Below, in pieces: positions 36,589 to 46,180 of a DNA stretch of 64,000 nt. The notes under the pieces are model-generated. The model was not told the DNA's origin and did no database searches. It was given only the letters and a program-made list of their open reading frames with translations. Position numbers and translations under genes: made by a program. Origin of the DNA: Dactylosporangium fulvum (GTDB lineage: Bacteria > Actinomycetota > Actinomycetes > Mycobacteriales > Micromonosporaceae); contig NZ_CP073720.1 in the NCBI RefSeq assembly GCF_025137375.1, forward strand, positions 1 through 64,000. The letters are read 5' to 3'. Position 1 is the first letter of the stretch; every line of letters starts with the position of its first letter.

Positions 36589-39019
36589 CGGGCTGGCCCT
36601 CCGTGGTGCGCGAGCGGGGCGGTGTTGCGGTCGCGCTGAACCCGGCCGAAGCCCGGCCGACAGCTCGTCCCTGATTGCCCGACTTCGTCGCCATCGACGT
36701 GACGGGCAGGGACGTCGGGACCGGCGCTGTCGCGACCACCGGATGGGGTAGAGCGGCCAAACCGGCCCTGAGCAGGCTGAGTAGCGCTTGGTAATAGGCT
36801 AGCGTGGACTCGGCACCTTGGTTCCCATTTGGCTCAGTAGCAGACAAACCATCGTGGCAGGCGCCGGTGGCGTCGACGTAGAGCCGCGCTCCGGCCCGGT
36901 TGCGGCCGAGGAACCACGCGAAGCCCCAGCCGGCCAGTCGGGCCAGGACCGGCTCGGCGGTGTGCTGCCACGCGTCGACCAGCGCCTCGGTGATCGCCGC
37001 CGCGTCCAGGGGCTGCTCGTCGCCGTCGTCGGCGAGCCACAGCGCCGGCGACTCACCCCGGCGGTGCCAGTGGTTGCCCACACAGCGCAGGGTTCCGTCG
37101 GCGAGGCCGACGTGCTGCACGTACCAGTCCAGGGCGGCGATCGCCCGGCCCGCGGCGGCGTCGTCCTCGAGCAGTGCCGCACCGAGCAGCATGGCCTGCG
37201 CCAGGCGTGCGTTGTCGTACGTCAGCTCCGGCTCGAACCAGCGCCAGCCCGGGTCGGCCGACGACGTCTCCACCAGCGCCTCGTCGAGACGGCGCAGCAG
37301 CGGTGCGGCCTGGTCGGTGCGCCCGGCGCGGGCGAGACCGATCAGCGCGTAGGCCGCGGACCGCAGCCCCAGCTCGGGCAGCGCGGCGGTGCGCGGGCCC
37401 AGCTCGTCGAGCAGGGCGGAGGCCGGCCGGCGGATGTCGTCGGGCACCGCCGGGGTGCCGACGAGCACGCCGAGCGTCCACACGGTGCGGCCGACGTGGT
37501 CACCCAGGTGCGGCCAGTCCTGCCACGTGCCGCCGTAGCTGAGCACGTTGTGCATCGCGCCGGACGGATCGTAGGCGGCGATGAGGAACCGCATCGACTG
37601 CCGCAGCCAGCGCGTCGCCAGTGCGGTCTGCTTGGCGTCGGTACCGACGGCGAGGAGATCGGCGGCGACGATCGCCAACCGTGCCACGTCGTCGACGCAG
37701 TACCCGGACGACATGTCCGGGTTCGGCCCGCGGGAGAACTGGATGATTCCGATCTCGTCGGTGAGCTTCTCGAGGTGCGCGAGGTTGAGCGCCGGCGCCG
37801 CCGCGGTGGCGTGGCCGGGGCGCGCGGCCGCGGCCTGCGTCTGGCGCACCACGTCGGCGAAGAGGTCGGCCTCGCGGGCGGCGACGGCCGGCCAGGGCAG
37901 CCACGCCGCGCAGGCCTCGGCCACCGACTTGGCGGCGGCGAGCGCCCGGGCGTCGCTGAGCAGGTCGATGATCTCGGTGGCGAGCGCCGTGCCGTCGCCG
38001 ATCGGCACCACCCGGCCGGCACCGCCGGCGAGCATGTCCTCGGCGTAGCTGTAGGACGTCGAGACCGCGGGCAGGCCGGCGCCGAGCGCGAACGTCAGGG
38101 CGCCCGAGCAGATCTGCTCCGGTTGCCGGTACGGCGTGACGAACAGCGTGCTGGCGTGCAGGATCGCCGACAGTTCGTCGAGGGCCAGGAAGGCGTCGAC
38201 GAAGTGCACGTTGTCGCTCAGGCCCAGTTGCTGGACCTGTGCCTGCAGGCTCTCGCGGTAGACCTCACCCTCCTGCCGCTTGATCTCCGGGTGGGTGGTG
38301 CCCGCGACGATGTACTGCGTCTCCGGGTGCTTCTTGACCACCTCGGCCAGCGCGTCGATCGCGATGTCGATGCCCTTGCCCTTGCCGAGTAGCCCGAAGG
38401 TGGTGAGCGTCGGCTTGCCGGACACGGCGTCGAGCAGGTCGCGCAGTTCGGGCCGCAGCGTCTCCGGGTCCGGGCCGTGGCGCATCGCCTCGGGCGCGCC
38501 GTGCGGCACCACCACGAGCTGGTGGCCGGCGGCGATGCCGGTGCGGATCGCGACGCGGCGCGCGGTCTCGGTGAAGACGGTGACCCGGGCCGCGCGGGCG
38601 CAGAGGGCGCGCAGTGTCGCGGCCTGGCCCGGCGAGGGCCGGGGCAGCACGGTGTGCAAGGTCAGCAGGTATGGGATGCCGCAGGCGTTGAGCGCGCGGG
38701 TGAGCTCCAGCAGGTGCGAGCCGTCCGGCCCGCCGAAGATGCCGTACTCGTGCTGGATCAGCACGACCTGGACGCCGGCCTCGCGCAGGACGCGGGCCGC
38801 CGCCGAATAGTCCTCGATGCGGTCCTGGTTGATGGTGACGACGACCTCGTCGCCGTACGTGTGCCCGTCACGGTCGATGGCCACGACGACTGTCTCCAGA
38901 TCGTCGGTGGCGACACCTAGTGCCTCGCGCAGATCCGCGGTGTAGGTCGCGAGCCCGCATTGGCGCGGCAGATAGGTCGACACGATACCGAGTCGATAGG
39001 TCGCGGCAGGGTGTGACAT
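36578..39019 (-). CDS. GT4 glycosyltransferase fused to a helical C-terminal domain
   Basis: The 813-residue protein has a GT-B fold of family GT4 in residues about 1-400: YRLGIVSTYLPRQCGLATYT, then FGLLGKGKGIDIAIDAL and TPYRQPEQICSGALTFALGAG, with the sugar-nucleotide region near EQICSGAL. Residues about 415-770 form a second part rich in repeated helix pairs, such as YCVDDVARLAIVAADLL and WFEPELTYDNARLAQAM, like an (alpha/alpha) barrel. The last 45 residues are disordered. Overlap with the GH130 gene makes a two-gene operon. ATG 39019 is chosen; GTG 39025 is possible. Confidence 0.85.
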   Translation of the reverse strand: MSHPAATYRLGIVSTYLPRQCGLATYTADLREALGVATDDLETVVVAIDRDGHTYGDEVVVTINQDRIEDYSAAARVLREAGVQVVLIQHEYGIFGGPDGSHLLELTRALNACGIPYLLTLHTVLPRPSPGQAATLRALCARAARVTVFTETARRVAIRTGIAAGHQLVVVPHGAPEAMRHGPDPETLRPELRDLLDAVSGKPTLTTFGLLGKGKGIDIAIDALAEVVKKHPETQYIVAGTTHPEIKRQEGEVYRESLQAQVQQLGLSDNVHFVDAFLALDELSAILHASTLFVTPYRQPEQICSGALTFALGAGLPAVSTSYSYAEDMLAGGAGRVVPIGDGTALATEIIDLLSDARALAAAKSVAEACAAWLPWPAVAAREADLFADVVRQTQAAAARPGHATAAAPALNLAHLEKLTDEIGIIQFSRGPNPDMSSGYCVDDVARLAIVAADLLAVGTDAKQTALATRWLRQSMRFLIAAYDPSGAMHNVLSYGGTWQDWPHLGDHVGRTVWTLGVLVGTPAVPDDIRRPASALLDELGPRTAALPELGLRSAAYALIGLARAGRTDQAAPLLRRLDEALVETSSADPGWRWFEPELTYDNARLAQAMLLGAALLEDDAAAGRAIAALDWYVQHVGLADGTLRCVGNHWHRRGESPALWLADDGDEQPLDAAAITEALVDAWQHTAEPVLARLAGWGFAWFLGRNRAGARLYVDATGACHDGLSATEPNGNQGAESTLAYYQALLSLLRAGLAALPHPVVATAPVPTSLPVTSMATKSGNQGRAVGRASAGFSATATPPRSRTTEGQPDAL

Positions 39020-39234
39020 GAACACATTGTTACCCCCGGCGACCTCAAAAAACCTTCATACGCGCGGATGAGGGTCACTGGACCGCTGTGCCGTCTGGGG
39101 CAATCCGGCCAGGCTATCCGATTTTCCGTGCAGGTCAGCCAGGATTTGCAGAAAAATCACCCGAACCAAGTAAAACTATGGCCGTCAATTTATAGCATTC
39201 GACCAGAGGGGTGACTAACGGTAACGTACTGTGA

Positions 39235-40164
39235 TCACGGACTCTGGCTCCATTCCGGGAGCGGTTCACGGGAGCCGATCCACTCGGGCGGTATGCCGGC
39301 GACGCCGGTGTGGGCCGCCACCACCCCGCCGGCGATCGCGCACATCGAGTCGACGTCCCCACCGGCCCGCACGCACGCCTCGATCGCCGCCGGATAGTCG
39401 TCGAAGCGGGTCGCGGCGACCCACAAGGCGTAGGGAACGGTGTCCTGAGCAAGGGCGTGCGAGCCGTTGCCCAGTTCGTCCGCGACCTCGCACGGGTCCG
39501 TGGCGGTGAGGAGCCGGGCCGCCCGGGCGACACCGTCGCGGACGTCGGACGGCGGCAGCTGGTTGAGCACCAGTCGCAGCAGTGTGCCGGGCTCGGCGTG
39601 CCGGGCCGCGTGCGCGGCGGCCAGCGCCACCGCGACCGCGCCGGCGACACCTTCGGGGTGCTGGTGGGTCACCTCCGCCGACAGTGCCGCCTGCCGGGCC
39701 GCGAGATCGGGATCGTCGGCGAAGAACGCGCCGAGCGGTGCGACGCGCATCGCCGCGCCGTTGCCGCTGGAGCCGCAGCCGGAGAACAGTGCGCCCGCCG
39801 CGGTGCGCCACGGCACCCCGTCGCGGATGCTCGACATCAGGGAGACCGCGCCCCGGCCGTACCCCCGGTCGGCGCTCCATCGCAGCGCGAACGCGAGCGC
39901 CAGCTGATCCTGGTCGACCCGCCCGTCGCGACGCAGGGCCTGGACCAGCGAGCACGCCATCTCGGTGTCGTCGGTCCAGCGCCACGGCGCCGGCGGCAGG
40001 ACCAGGTCGCCTTCGAGCCGCGGACGCATCTCGAACGGCGCACCGATCGCGTCGCCGACGGAGAGGCCGGTCAGGCTGTCGAGCGCGGCGCGGAGATCCA
40101 CCTGCCGAAAATAGTCGATGATCCCCGGGAACGGCTCGGCCGTCCGGCGGCTCGTCGTGGTCAT
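39235..40164 (-). CDS. ADP-ribosylglycohydrolase family protein
   Basis: This DraG-type fold removes ADP-ribose from proteins or small molecules. Metal-binding motifs are visible: SVGDAIGAPFEM, RWTDDTEMA, and AGGDVDSMCAIAGG near the C terminus. From ATG 40164 it has 309 residues. That ATG overlaps the divergent ATG of the lipoprotein at 40163, leaving no leader, so GTG 40101 (VDLRAALDSLTGLSVGDA) may be the true start. No signal peptide. Confidence 0.87.
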   Translation of the reverse strand: MTTTSRRTAEPFPGIIDYFRQVDLRAALDSLTGLSVGDAIGAPFEMRPRLEGDLVLPPAPWRWTDDTEMACSLVQALRRDGRVDQDQLALAFALRWSADRGYGRGAVSLMSSIRDGVPWRTAAGALFSGCGSSGNGAAMRVAPLGAFFADDPDLAARQAALSAEVTHQHPEGVAGAVAVALAAAHAARHAEPGTLLRLVLNQLPPSDVRDGVARAARLLTATDPCEVADELGNGSHALAQDTVPYALWVAATRFDDYPAAIEACVRAGGDVDSMCAIAGGVVAAHTGVAGIPPEWIGSREPLPEWSQSP

Positions 40165-41359
40165 GAAACGACGGGATCTGCTGGGTCTGGGCGGTGTGGC
40201 GCTCCTCGCGGCCTGCACGTCGCCCCGCCCTGTCACCAAGTCTCAGCGGGGGGAACTCCTCGCCGTCTCCCTGACCGACGGGATGACGGTGCTGGACTCC
40301 GGCACCGCCGGCCGGGTCGCCGGCGGCGCACTGCTCACCGGCAACCGCCTGGTCGGCGTCGATCCGGACGGGCGGGTCGTGGTCCGGGACGCGGCGACCG
40401 GCGCCGTCGTCACCGCGGCCGCGGTGCGCGGCAGGATGCGGCTCGCGGCCGCCTCGCCCGACGCGGATCTCGTCGCGCTTGTCGACGGCGACCCGGCGGG
40501 CCGCACCGAGACGACGATCGTGGTCGCCGGGGCGACGGGGGAGCGGCACCGCCTGACGCTTCCCGGGTTCGTCCAGCCGGAGGCGTTCTCCTCGAGCGGT
40601 ACCGAACTGTTTGTCCTCGACATGCTGCCGCCGGAGCATCCCGACCGGTACCGCGTGCGCGTGCTGGACCTCGCCGCCGGCCAGATCAGGGCGTTGAACC
40701 TGCCCGGGGAGAACGCCGGGATCAAGGTCCTCGTGCCGCAGGGTGCCGAGGAGGAGATGCGCGGCGAGGGCCGGCAGGCGGTGTTCGACCCGCACCGGGA
40801 GCGGCTCTTCACGCTGTACAGCCACCAGCCGGACCATCAGCACGTACGGGACCTGATCAACCCGGGTGCCCGGGACGGGAAGCCGGACGTCCACGCGTTT
40901 GTGCACACCCTGAGCGTGCGGGACGGCTGGGCGGTCTGCGTGGACCTGCCCGGCACCTTCGGCACCGGGCCCGTCGAAGGGCTGACCCTCGCACAGAGCG
41001 CCGAGGAGGTCTGGGTGGCCGATGCCGGCAAGGGTGCCCTGGCGGTGGTCCACGCCGACGCCCTCGCGGTGATGCAGGAGCTGACCTTCGAGCCGGCCGC
41101 CGGCCGGGCCGCCCTCGCCGGCGGCGTCAGCGAGGTCTACCTCGCCGTCGGGCAGCGGGTCCTGGTCTTCGCCCGGGACACCAAGATCCACACGGCGACC
41201 TGGAAGTTGCCCGCCGACGCGCGGGGCATCGCGGTGTCGAGCCAGCACGTGTACGTCGGGCAGCCCGACGCCGTTCTCCGCCTCGACCGGGGCAGCGGAG
41301 CGGTCACCGGGACCACCGGCGTGACCGGGCTCAGCGGCGTGGAGCGCGTCATCACGTGA
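40163..41359 (+). CDS. Putative lipoprotein, beta-propeller-like
   Basis: The 398-residue protein starts MKRRDLLGLGGVALLAACTS: twin Arg, a hydrophobic core and a lipobox with Cys near residue 18, so it is exported, perhaps by Tat, and lipid-anchored. The mature part is made of repeated short beta segments like a seven-bladed propeller (for example LVGVDPDGRVVVRDAATGAV). Binding role unknown. Its start overlaps the divergent ADP-ribosylglycohydrolase start. Confidence 0.82.
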   Translation: MKRRDLLGLGGVALLAACTSPRPVTKSQRGELLAVSLTDGMTVLDSGTAGRVAGGALLTGNRLVGVDPDGRVVVRDAATGAVVTAAAVRGRMRLAAASPDADLVALVDGDPAGRTETTIVVAGATGERHRLTLPGFVQPEAFSSSGTELFVLDMLPPEHPDRYRVRVLDLAAGQIRALNLPGENAGIKVLVPQGAEEEMRGEGRQAVFDPHRERLFTLYSHQPDHQHVRDLINPGARDGKPDVHAFVHTLSVRDGWAVCVDLPGTFGTGPVEGLTLAQSAEEVWVADAGKGALAVVHADALAVMQELTFEPAAGRAALAGGVSEVYLAVGQRVLVFARDTKIHTATWKLPADARGIAVSSQHVYVGQPDAVLRLDRGSGAVTGTTGVTGLSGVERVIT

Positions 41360-41403
41360 GATCGGGTCGGAAAATTGTCGGTCGGGCGCGGTAGCGTGCC
41401 CGC

Positions 41404-43179
41404 GTGGATCGGACGTTCCAAGTAGACCTGCGCGGCGTTGTCGACCTGTTGAGTCATCACCTCTATGCGAGCCCTCGTGTCTACGTGCGCGAGCTGCTGC
41501 AGAACGCGGTCGACGCGATCACCGCCCGGCGGTCCGCCGACCCGGACGCGCCCGCCCGGGTGCGGTTCGAGCCGCCCGACCTCACCGGCGACGGCACGCT
41601 GCGCGTGTCCGACACCGGCGTCGGGCTGACCGAGGCGCAGGTCCACCAGTTCCTCGCCACGATCGGGCGCAGCTCCAAGCGTGACGACTTCGGCTTCGCC
41701 CGGCACGACTTCCTCGGCCAGTTCGGCATCGGGCTGCTCTCCTGCTTCCTCGTCGCCGACGAGATCCGCGTGCTCACCCGCGCCGAGGGCAGCCCGACCG
41801 TGCTGTGGCGGGGCTTCGCCGACGGCCGCTACAGCGTGGTGCCCGCCGACACCGAGCGGTCCGAGGTCGGCACCACCGTCACCCTCGTACCGCGACGCGA
41901 CGCCGAGCAGTGGCTGCTCCGCCGCACCGTGGTCGAGCTGGTCGAGCTCTACGGGTCGTTGCTGCCGGTGACCGTCGAGGTCGACGACCTGCCGGTCACC
42001 GGCGCCGGGCTGCCGTGGCAGGGCACCGGCGAGGCCCGCCGGCAGCGGCTCGGTTCGTACTGTCAGGAGCTCTTCGGGTTCGTCCCCTTCGACGTCGTGG
42101 ACCTCTCCGTGCCGGCCGCCGGGCTCACCGGGGTCGCGTTCGTCCTGCCCATGCCGGCCAATCCGGCGGCGCGGGCCGGGCACCGCGTTTATCTCAAGCG
42201 CATGCTGCTCGCCGAGGGGGCCGAGGGGGTGCTGCCCGACTGGGCGTTCTTCGCCCGGTGCGTGATCGACACCACCGAGCTGCGCCCGACCGCGAGCCGT
42301 GAGGCGCTCTACGAGGACCAGCTGCTCGACGACACCCGCGAGGCGCTGGGCGACCAGCTGCGCGGCTGGCTCATGCGGCTGGCCGGGCGCGACTCGCGCC
42401 GGCTGCTGGAGTTCCTCGACATCCACCACCTCGGGGTCAAGGCGCTCGCGCTGCACGACGACGAGATGCTGCGGCTGGTCGAGCGCTGGTGGCCGATGGA
42501 GACCAACAACGGCCGCATGACGCTCGCCGACTTCCGCGCCCAGCACGGCCTGGTGCGATACACGGCCCAGGTCGACGAGTTCCGGCAGATCGGCGCCGTC
42601 GCCGCGGCGCAGGGCATGCCGGTCGTCAACGCCGGCTACACCTACGACACGCAGCTCATCGAGCGGCTGCCGGTCGTCGAGCCCGGCGCGCTCATCGAGC
42701 GGGTCGAGCCGAGCGACCTCAGCACCCACTTCGACGCGCTGGAGCCCGCGGTCGAGCTGGCCAAGCGACCGTTCCTCGCACGGGCGCAGCGGGCCGTCGA
42801 CCGGCTCGGTTGCGAGGTCGTCCTGCGCTCCTACGACCCGGCCGCCATGCCCGCGATGTATCTGGCCAACCGGTCCGCCGCCTTCGCCGCCGAGCTGCGG
42901 GCCACCCGCGAGCGGGTCGACGAGGTGTGGGCCGACGTCCTCGACGCGCTCGCCCGCACCGACGACCAGGACCGGCCGCAGCTGGTGCTCAACTACCGCA
43001 ACCCGCTCGTGCGGCGGATCACCGAGCTCGCCGACGACGACCTCGTCCGGCTCTCGGTCGAGGGGCTCTACGGCCAGGCGCTCCTCCTCGGCCACCACCC
43101 CCTGCGGCCGGCCGATGCCGCGCTGCTCAACAGCTCGTTCCTGGGTCTGCTCAACAAGGCGGTCGCGCATGAAGACTGA
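41404..43179 (+). CDS. HSP90-family protein (HtpG-like)
   Basis: The N-terminal GHKL ATPase is clear: YVRELLQNAVDAI, VSDTGVGLTEAQ, and FLGQFGIGLLSCFLVAD. The 591-residue product is about 40 residues shorter than E. coli HtpG, and its C-terminal dimerisation part is weakly conserved. GTG 41404 starts the frame. The stop lies inside the start of the next TPR gene (11-bp overlap), so the chaperone and TPR protein are made together, suggesting a complex. Confidence 0.9.
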   Translation: MDRTFQVDLRGVVDLLSHHLYASPRVYVRELLQNAVDAITARRSADPDAPARVRFEPPDLTGDGTLRVSDTGVGLTEAQVHQFLATIGRSSKRDDFGFARHDFLGQFGIGLLSCFLVADEIRVLTRAEGSPTVLWRGFADGRYSVVPADTERSEVGTTVTLVPRRDAEQWLLRRTVVELVELYGSLLPVTVEVDDLPVTGAGLPWQGTGEARRQRLGSYCQELFGFVPFDVVDLSVPAAGLTGVAFVLPMPANPAARAGHRVYLKRMLLAEGAEGVLPDWAFFARCVIDTTELRPTASREALYEDQLLDDTREALGDQLRGWLMRLAGRDSRRLLEFLDIHHLGVKALALHDDEMLRLVERWWPMETNNGRMTLADFRAQHGLVRYTAQVDEFRQIGAVAAAQGMPVVNAGYTYDTQLIERLPVVEPGALIERVEPSDLSTHFDALEPAVELAKRPFLARAQRAVDRLGCEVVLRSYDPAAMPAMYLANRSAAFAAELRATRERVDEVWADVLDALARTDDQDRPQLVLNYRNPLVRRITELADDDLVRLSVEGLYGQALLLGHHPLRPADAALLNSSFLGLLNKAVAHED

Positions 43180-45928
43180 AGAAGAACTCTGGGGCCTGCT
43201 CCGCGAGGCCTACCACATGCCGTATGGCAGCGGCCAGATCGCGCTGGTCGAGCAGATCGTGCAGCACGCCGACGCCGGTGGCTTCGACGAGCTGCGCTTC
43301 GCCGCGCGGCTGCACGCGACCACCGCCTACGTGCACGGCGGGGAGACCGCGAAGTCGTTCGTCACGTTCTCCTGGTGCCGTTCGGAGTACGACGCGCATC
43401 CCGAGCGGTTCGACCGCCAGGACGAGCACCTGCTGCTGTGGCAGTTCAAGTACATGGTGGCGGGGCTGCTGAAGTTCCCGACCGTGCCGCTCGGGCGCAC
43501 CTACGACGTGCTCGACGACATGGAGCGCCGGTTCCGGGCCGGCGGGCACAGCCTGCACGCCGTGTATGCGTATCGGCACCGCGTCGCCGAGTATCTGGGT
43601 GACCCGGCGTCGGACGAGTGGTTCGCCAAGTGGAACGCCGCACCGCGCGACAGCAACTCCGACTGCGTCGGCTGCGACCCGACCTCGAAGGTCTACCACC
43701 TGGTGTCCCGCAAGCTCGACGACGAGGCCGTCGAACTGGCCCAGTCGGTGCTGGCCGGGCAGCTCACCTGCGCCGAGCAGCCGCAGTCGATCCTCACCGC
43801 GCTGCTGCTGCCCTACCTGCGCACCGGCCGGCTCAGTGAGGCCGCCGACGCGCACCGCCGGGCGTATCGCACCATGCGGGGCAACCTGGCCGACCTGCAG
43901 AGCATCGGCGAGCACGTGGCCTTCTGCGCCCGCACCGGCAACGAGGTGCGCGGCCTGGAGATCGTCCAGCGGCACCTCGGGTGGCTCGACAAGGCGCCGC
44001 ACCCGCAGGCCGAGATGTGGTTCGCGGCGTCGGCGGCGCTGCTGCTCGGCCGGCTCGACGACAGCGTCACTGTCGGGGAGACATCCGCCGCGGTTCTCGC
44101 CGACCGGCTCGCCGCCCGGGCGCGCGACCTGGCCGCCCGGTTCGACGAGCGCAACGGCACCCCGACCGTCGGGCGCAACATCGAGGCGCTGCTCACCGCG
44201 GAGCCGCTGGTCGAATACCTGCCGCTGAGCGCCGTGGCGCGCAAGCAGGTCACCGCTGCGGCGCCCCGGCCGGTCGAGCCGCTGCCGGTCGACGCCGCCG
44301 AGCTGCTCGACCGCGCGACGGCGCTCTTCGACGAATACCGGATCACGGAGGCGCGCGCCGCCTGGGAACGGTTCGACGAGTTGCACCCCGAGCCGGCGGC
44401 TGACCTGGTCGCCCGCCGGCTCGACGGGCGGGCGCGGATCGCGGCCGTCGAGCAGCGCGACGAGGAGGCCGCCGAGCTGTTCCGCGCGGCGTCCGCCGCG
44501 CACCGCGCTCTGGGTCACGAGCTCGACGCGCTGGTCGCCGAGGCCCGTGCGGCGCTGGCCGCCGACCAGCTCGAGGAGCTCGAGGCGGTCACCGCACGGA
44601 TCCTGGAGCTGGGCGATGCGGACGTCCGAGCGGAGGCGCGGCTGCGGATGGAGTATCCGCTGCTCGCCCTCGACCGCCTCGACGACGCTCTCGCCACCGT
44701 CGAGGCGGCGATCGCGGAGGAGCCGCAGCGCCCTGCGCTGCGCGCCGAGCTGAGCGGCCGGCGGGCCCGGTGCCTGCTGGTCCTGGAGCGATACGACGAG
44801 GCGGCAGCCGCTGCGGGTGAGGCCCGCGAGCAGTACGGGAAGCTCGGCGACCCGCCGCCGGTCGCGCTGTCCGCGCTCATCCACGGCCACGCACTGGCCA
44901 ACCTCGAGCGGTTCGACCAGGCCGTCGACGCCTTCGACGCGGCACTGGGCGCGGCTGTCGAGCGCGAGCCGCGGCTCTCCGCGCTGGTCGGGCGCGGCCG
45001 GGCGCGGCTCGCCGGCGGCCGCCCGGTCGAGGCGATCGACGACCTCGTCGAGGTGATCGCCGACCACGTCGCCCACGGCGAGGACCCTCCCGCCGCCCTG
45101 TTGCGATACGACCTGGCCACCGCCTACCTGGAGGCCGGCCAGCTCCTCGACGCCGCCGAGGCCGCGGAGAGCGCGGTCGACGTGCTCGACCGGATCGGCG
45201 CGCAGGAAGCGGCGGACAACACCCGATACCTGCTGTCGCGCATCTATCGCGGGCTCGACGAGCCGGACCAGGCGCTGGCGCTGCTGGAGACGCTGGCGGA
45301 AAACCTCGACGGCTTCGACAACCTGCAGTCGCGGGGCCGGATGCTGCAGGAGGCCGCACAGCTGCTCTACGGCGCCGACCGCGACGCCCAGGCGGCAGAG
45401 CGGTTCGCGGCGGCGGCCGAGGCGTTTCGTGCGGCCGGCGTCGTGCAGGCGGAGCTGTACAACCGCCGCATGCGCGCGCTGTCCCTGCGCTGGGCGGGCG
45501 ACGTCCCCGGGTCGTTGAGCGCGCTGGCCGAGGCCGACGCCCTGGCGGCAGCGCTGTCGGGCAGCGCCGATCCCGGCGAGCCGTGGCTGGTCTGGCAGCG
45601 GGCGATGCTCGACTGCGACGCGGCCCGGGTGCATCTCGGCGCAGGCCAGGGCGACGAGGCCATCACCCGCGTGCAGGGCGCCGCCGACGCGCTGCGCGGC
45701 ATCGGCGCCCTGGGCGAGGCGCTCGACGCCGACTTCCTGCACGCGGAGTTGCTCATGCGGGCCGGCTCGCCGACGGAGGCCGAGCCTCTGCTGCGCTCGG
45801 TGCTCGGCGCGGCCCCGAAGGATTCGCAGATCCGGCAGAACTCGGCCTGGATGCTCGCCGAGTGCCTCGAGGCGCAGGATCGCTCGGACGAGGCGGCAGC
45901 GATCCGCGCCGAGCACCTGGACCAGTAG
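43169..45928 (+). CDS. Large TPR-repeat protein coupled to the HSP90 gene
   Basis: The 919-residue protein is nearly all helical. The first 300 residues carry a distinct region (SFVTFSWCRSEYDAHPERFD and a CVGCDP pair), followed by many TPR-like pairs of 34 residues (for example ALVGRGRARLAGGRPVEAID and QALALLETLAENL). No signal peptide. ATG 43169 overlaps the HSP90 stop. TPR proteins often dock on HSP90; here the pairing in one operon suggests a co-chaperone or client-scaffold (inference). Confidence 0.85.
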   Translation: MKTEEELWGLLREAYHMPYGSGQIALVEQIVQHADAGGFDELRFAARLHATTAYVHGGETAKSFVTFSWCRSEYDAHPERFDRQDEHLLLWQFKYMVAGLLKFPTVPLGRTYDVLDDMERRFRAGGHSLHAVYAYRHRVAEYLGDPASDEWFAKWNAAPRDSNSDCVGCDPTSKVYHLVSRKLDDEAVELAQSVLAGQLTCAEQPQSILTALLLPYLRTGRLSEAADAHRRAYRTMRGNLADLQSIGEHVAFCARTGNEVRGLEIVQRHLGWLDKAPHPQAEMWFAASAALLLGRLDDSVTVGETSAAVLADRLAARARDLAARFDERNGTPTVGRNIEALLTAEPLVEYLPLSAVARKQVTAAAPRPVEPLPVDAAELLDRATALFDEYRITEARAAWERFDELHPEPAADLVARRLDGRARIAAVEQRDEEAAELFRAASAAHRALGHELDALVAEARAALAADQLEELEAVTARILELGDADVRAEARLRMEYPLLALDRLDDALATVEAAIAEEPQRPALRAELSGRRARCLLVLERYDEAAAAAGEAREQYGKLGDPPPVALSALIHGHALANLERFDQAVDAFDAALGAAVEREPRLSALVGRGRARLAGGRPVEAIDDLVEVIADHVAHGEDPPAALLRYDLATAYLEAGQLLDAAEAAESAVDVLDRIGAQEAADNTRYLLSRIYRGLDEPDQALALLETLAENLDGFDNLQSRGRMLQEAAQLLYGADRDAQAAERFAAAAEAFRAAGVVQAELYNRRMRALSLRWAGDVPGSLSALAEADALAAALSGSADPGEPWLVWQRAMLDCDAARVHLGAGQGDEAITRVQGAADALRGIGALGEALDADFLHAELLMRAGSPTEAEPLLRSVLGAAPKDSQIRQNSAWMLAECLEAQDRSDEAAAIRAEHLDQ

Positions 45929-45956
45929 CCCCCGTGTCGCGCCGTGGCGACGGCGG

Positions 45957-46011
45957 TCATGATCCGGAAGAGTCTGTGCTGAACAGCGGCGTCAAGTCTT
46001 CCGGATCATGA
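45957..46011. repeat. Inverted repeat with TCATGATC ends, after the TPR gene
   Basis: TCATGATCCGGAAGA (45957-45971) and TCTTCCGGATCATGA (45997-46011) are perfect 15-bp arms around a 25-base loop. It follows the HSP90-TPR operon by 28 bp, so it may terminate it. It shares outer TCATGATC with the repeat after dnaA and the GATCATG core with the one at 33214. Confidence 0.8.
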
Positions 46012-46135
46012 AACCGGGAGCGGCCCGGGGAGATCGCTGTCCCGATCATTGGACGGCGGCGTGTATGTGGCACGAAGAGGGTGCAGGCTGGGGCTTTGCG
46101 CCACGACGAGGGTGCCGTGGTGACAACTTCCACTT

Positions 46136-46145
46136 AACGATCGTT
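46136..46145. promoter_or_regulatory. TetR operator AACGATCGTT upstream of the regulator
   Basis: A perfect 10-bp palindrome lies 35 bp before the TetR start, over the expected -35 region; TAGGCT at 46169-46174 is a possible -10 for a short-leader or leaderless transcript. The same palindrome occurs twice upstream of the carboxyltransferase gene at 51997 and 52014, so the regulator probably binds both places. Confidence 0.7.
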
Positions 46146-46180
46146 CAGTGATTGTCTTGACACGAGGTTAGGCTTTCCCC

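Noticed and set aside
41137..45916. Long minus-strand open frames opposite the HSP90 and TPR genes
   Set aside because: They mirror the strongly biased codons of the real genes and show Arg/Gly/Val-rich chance content.
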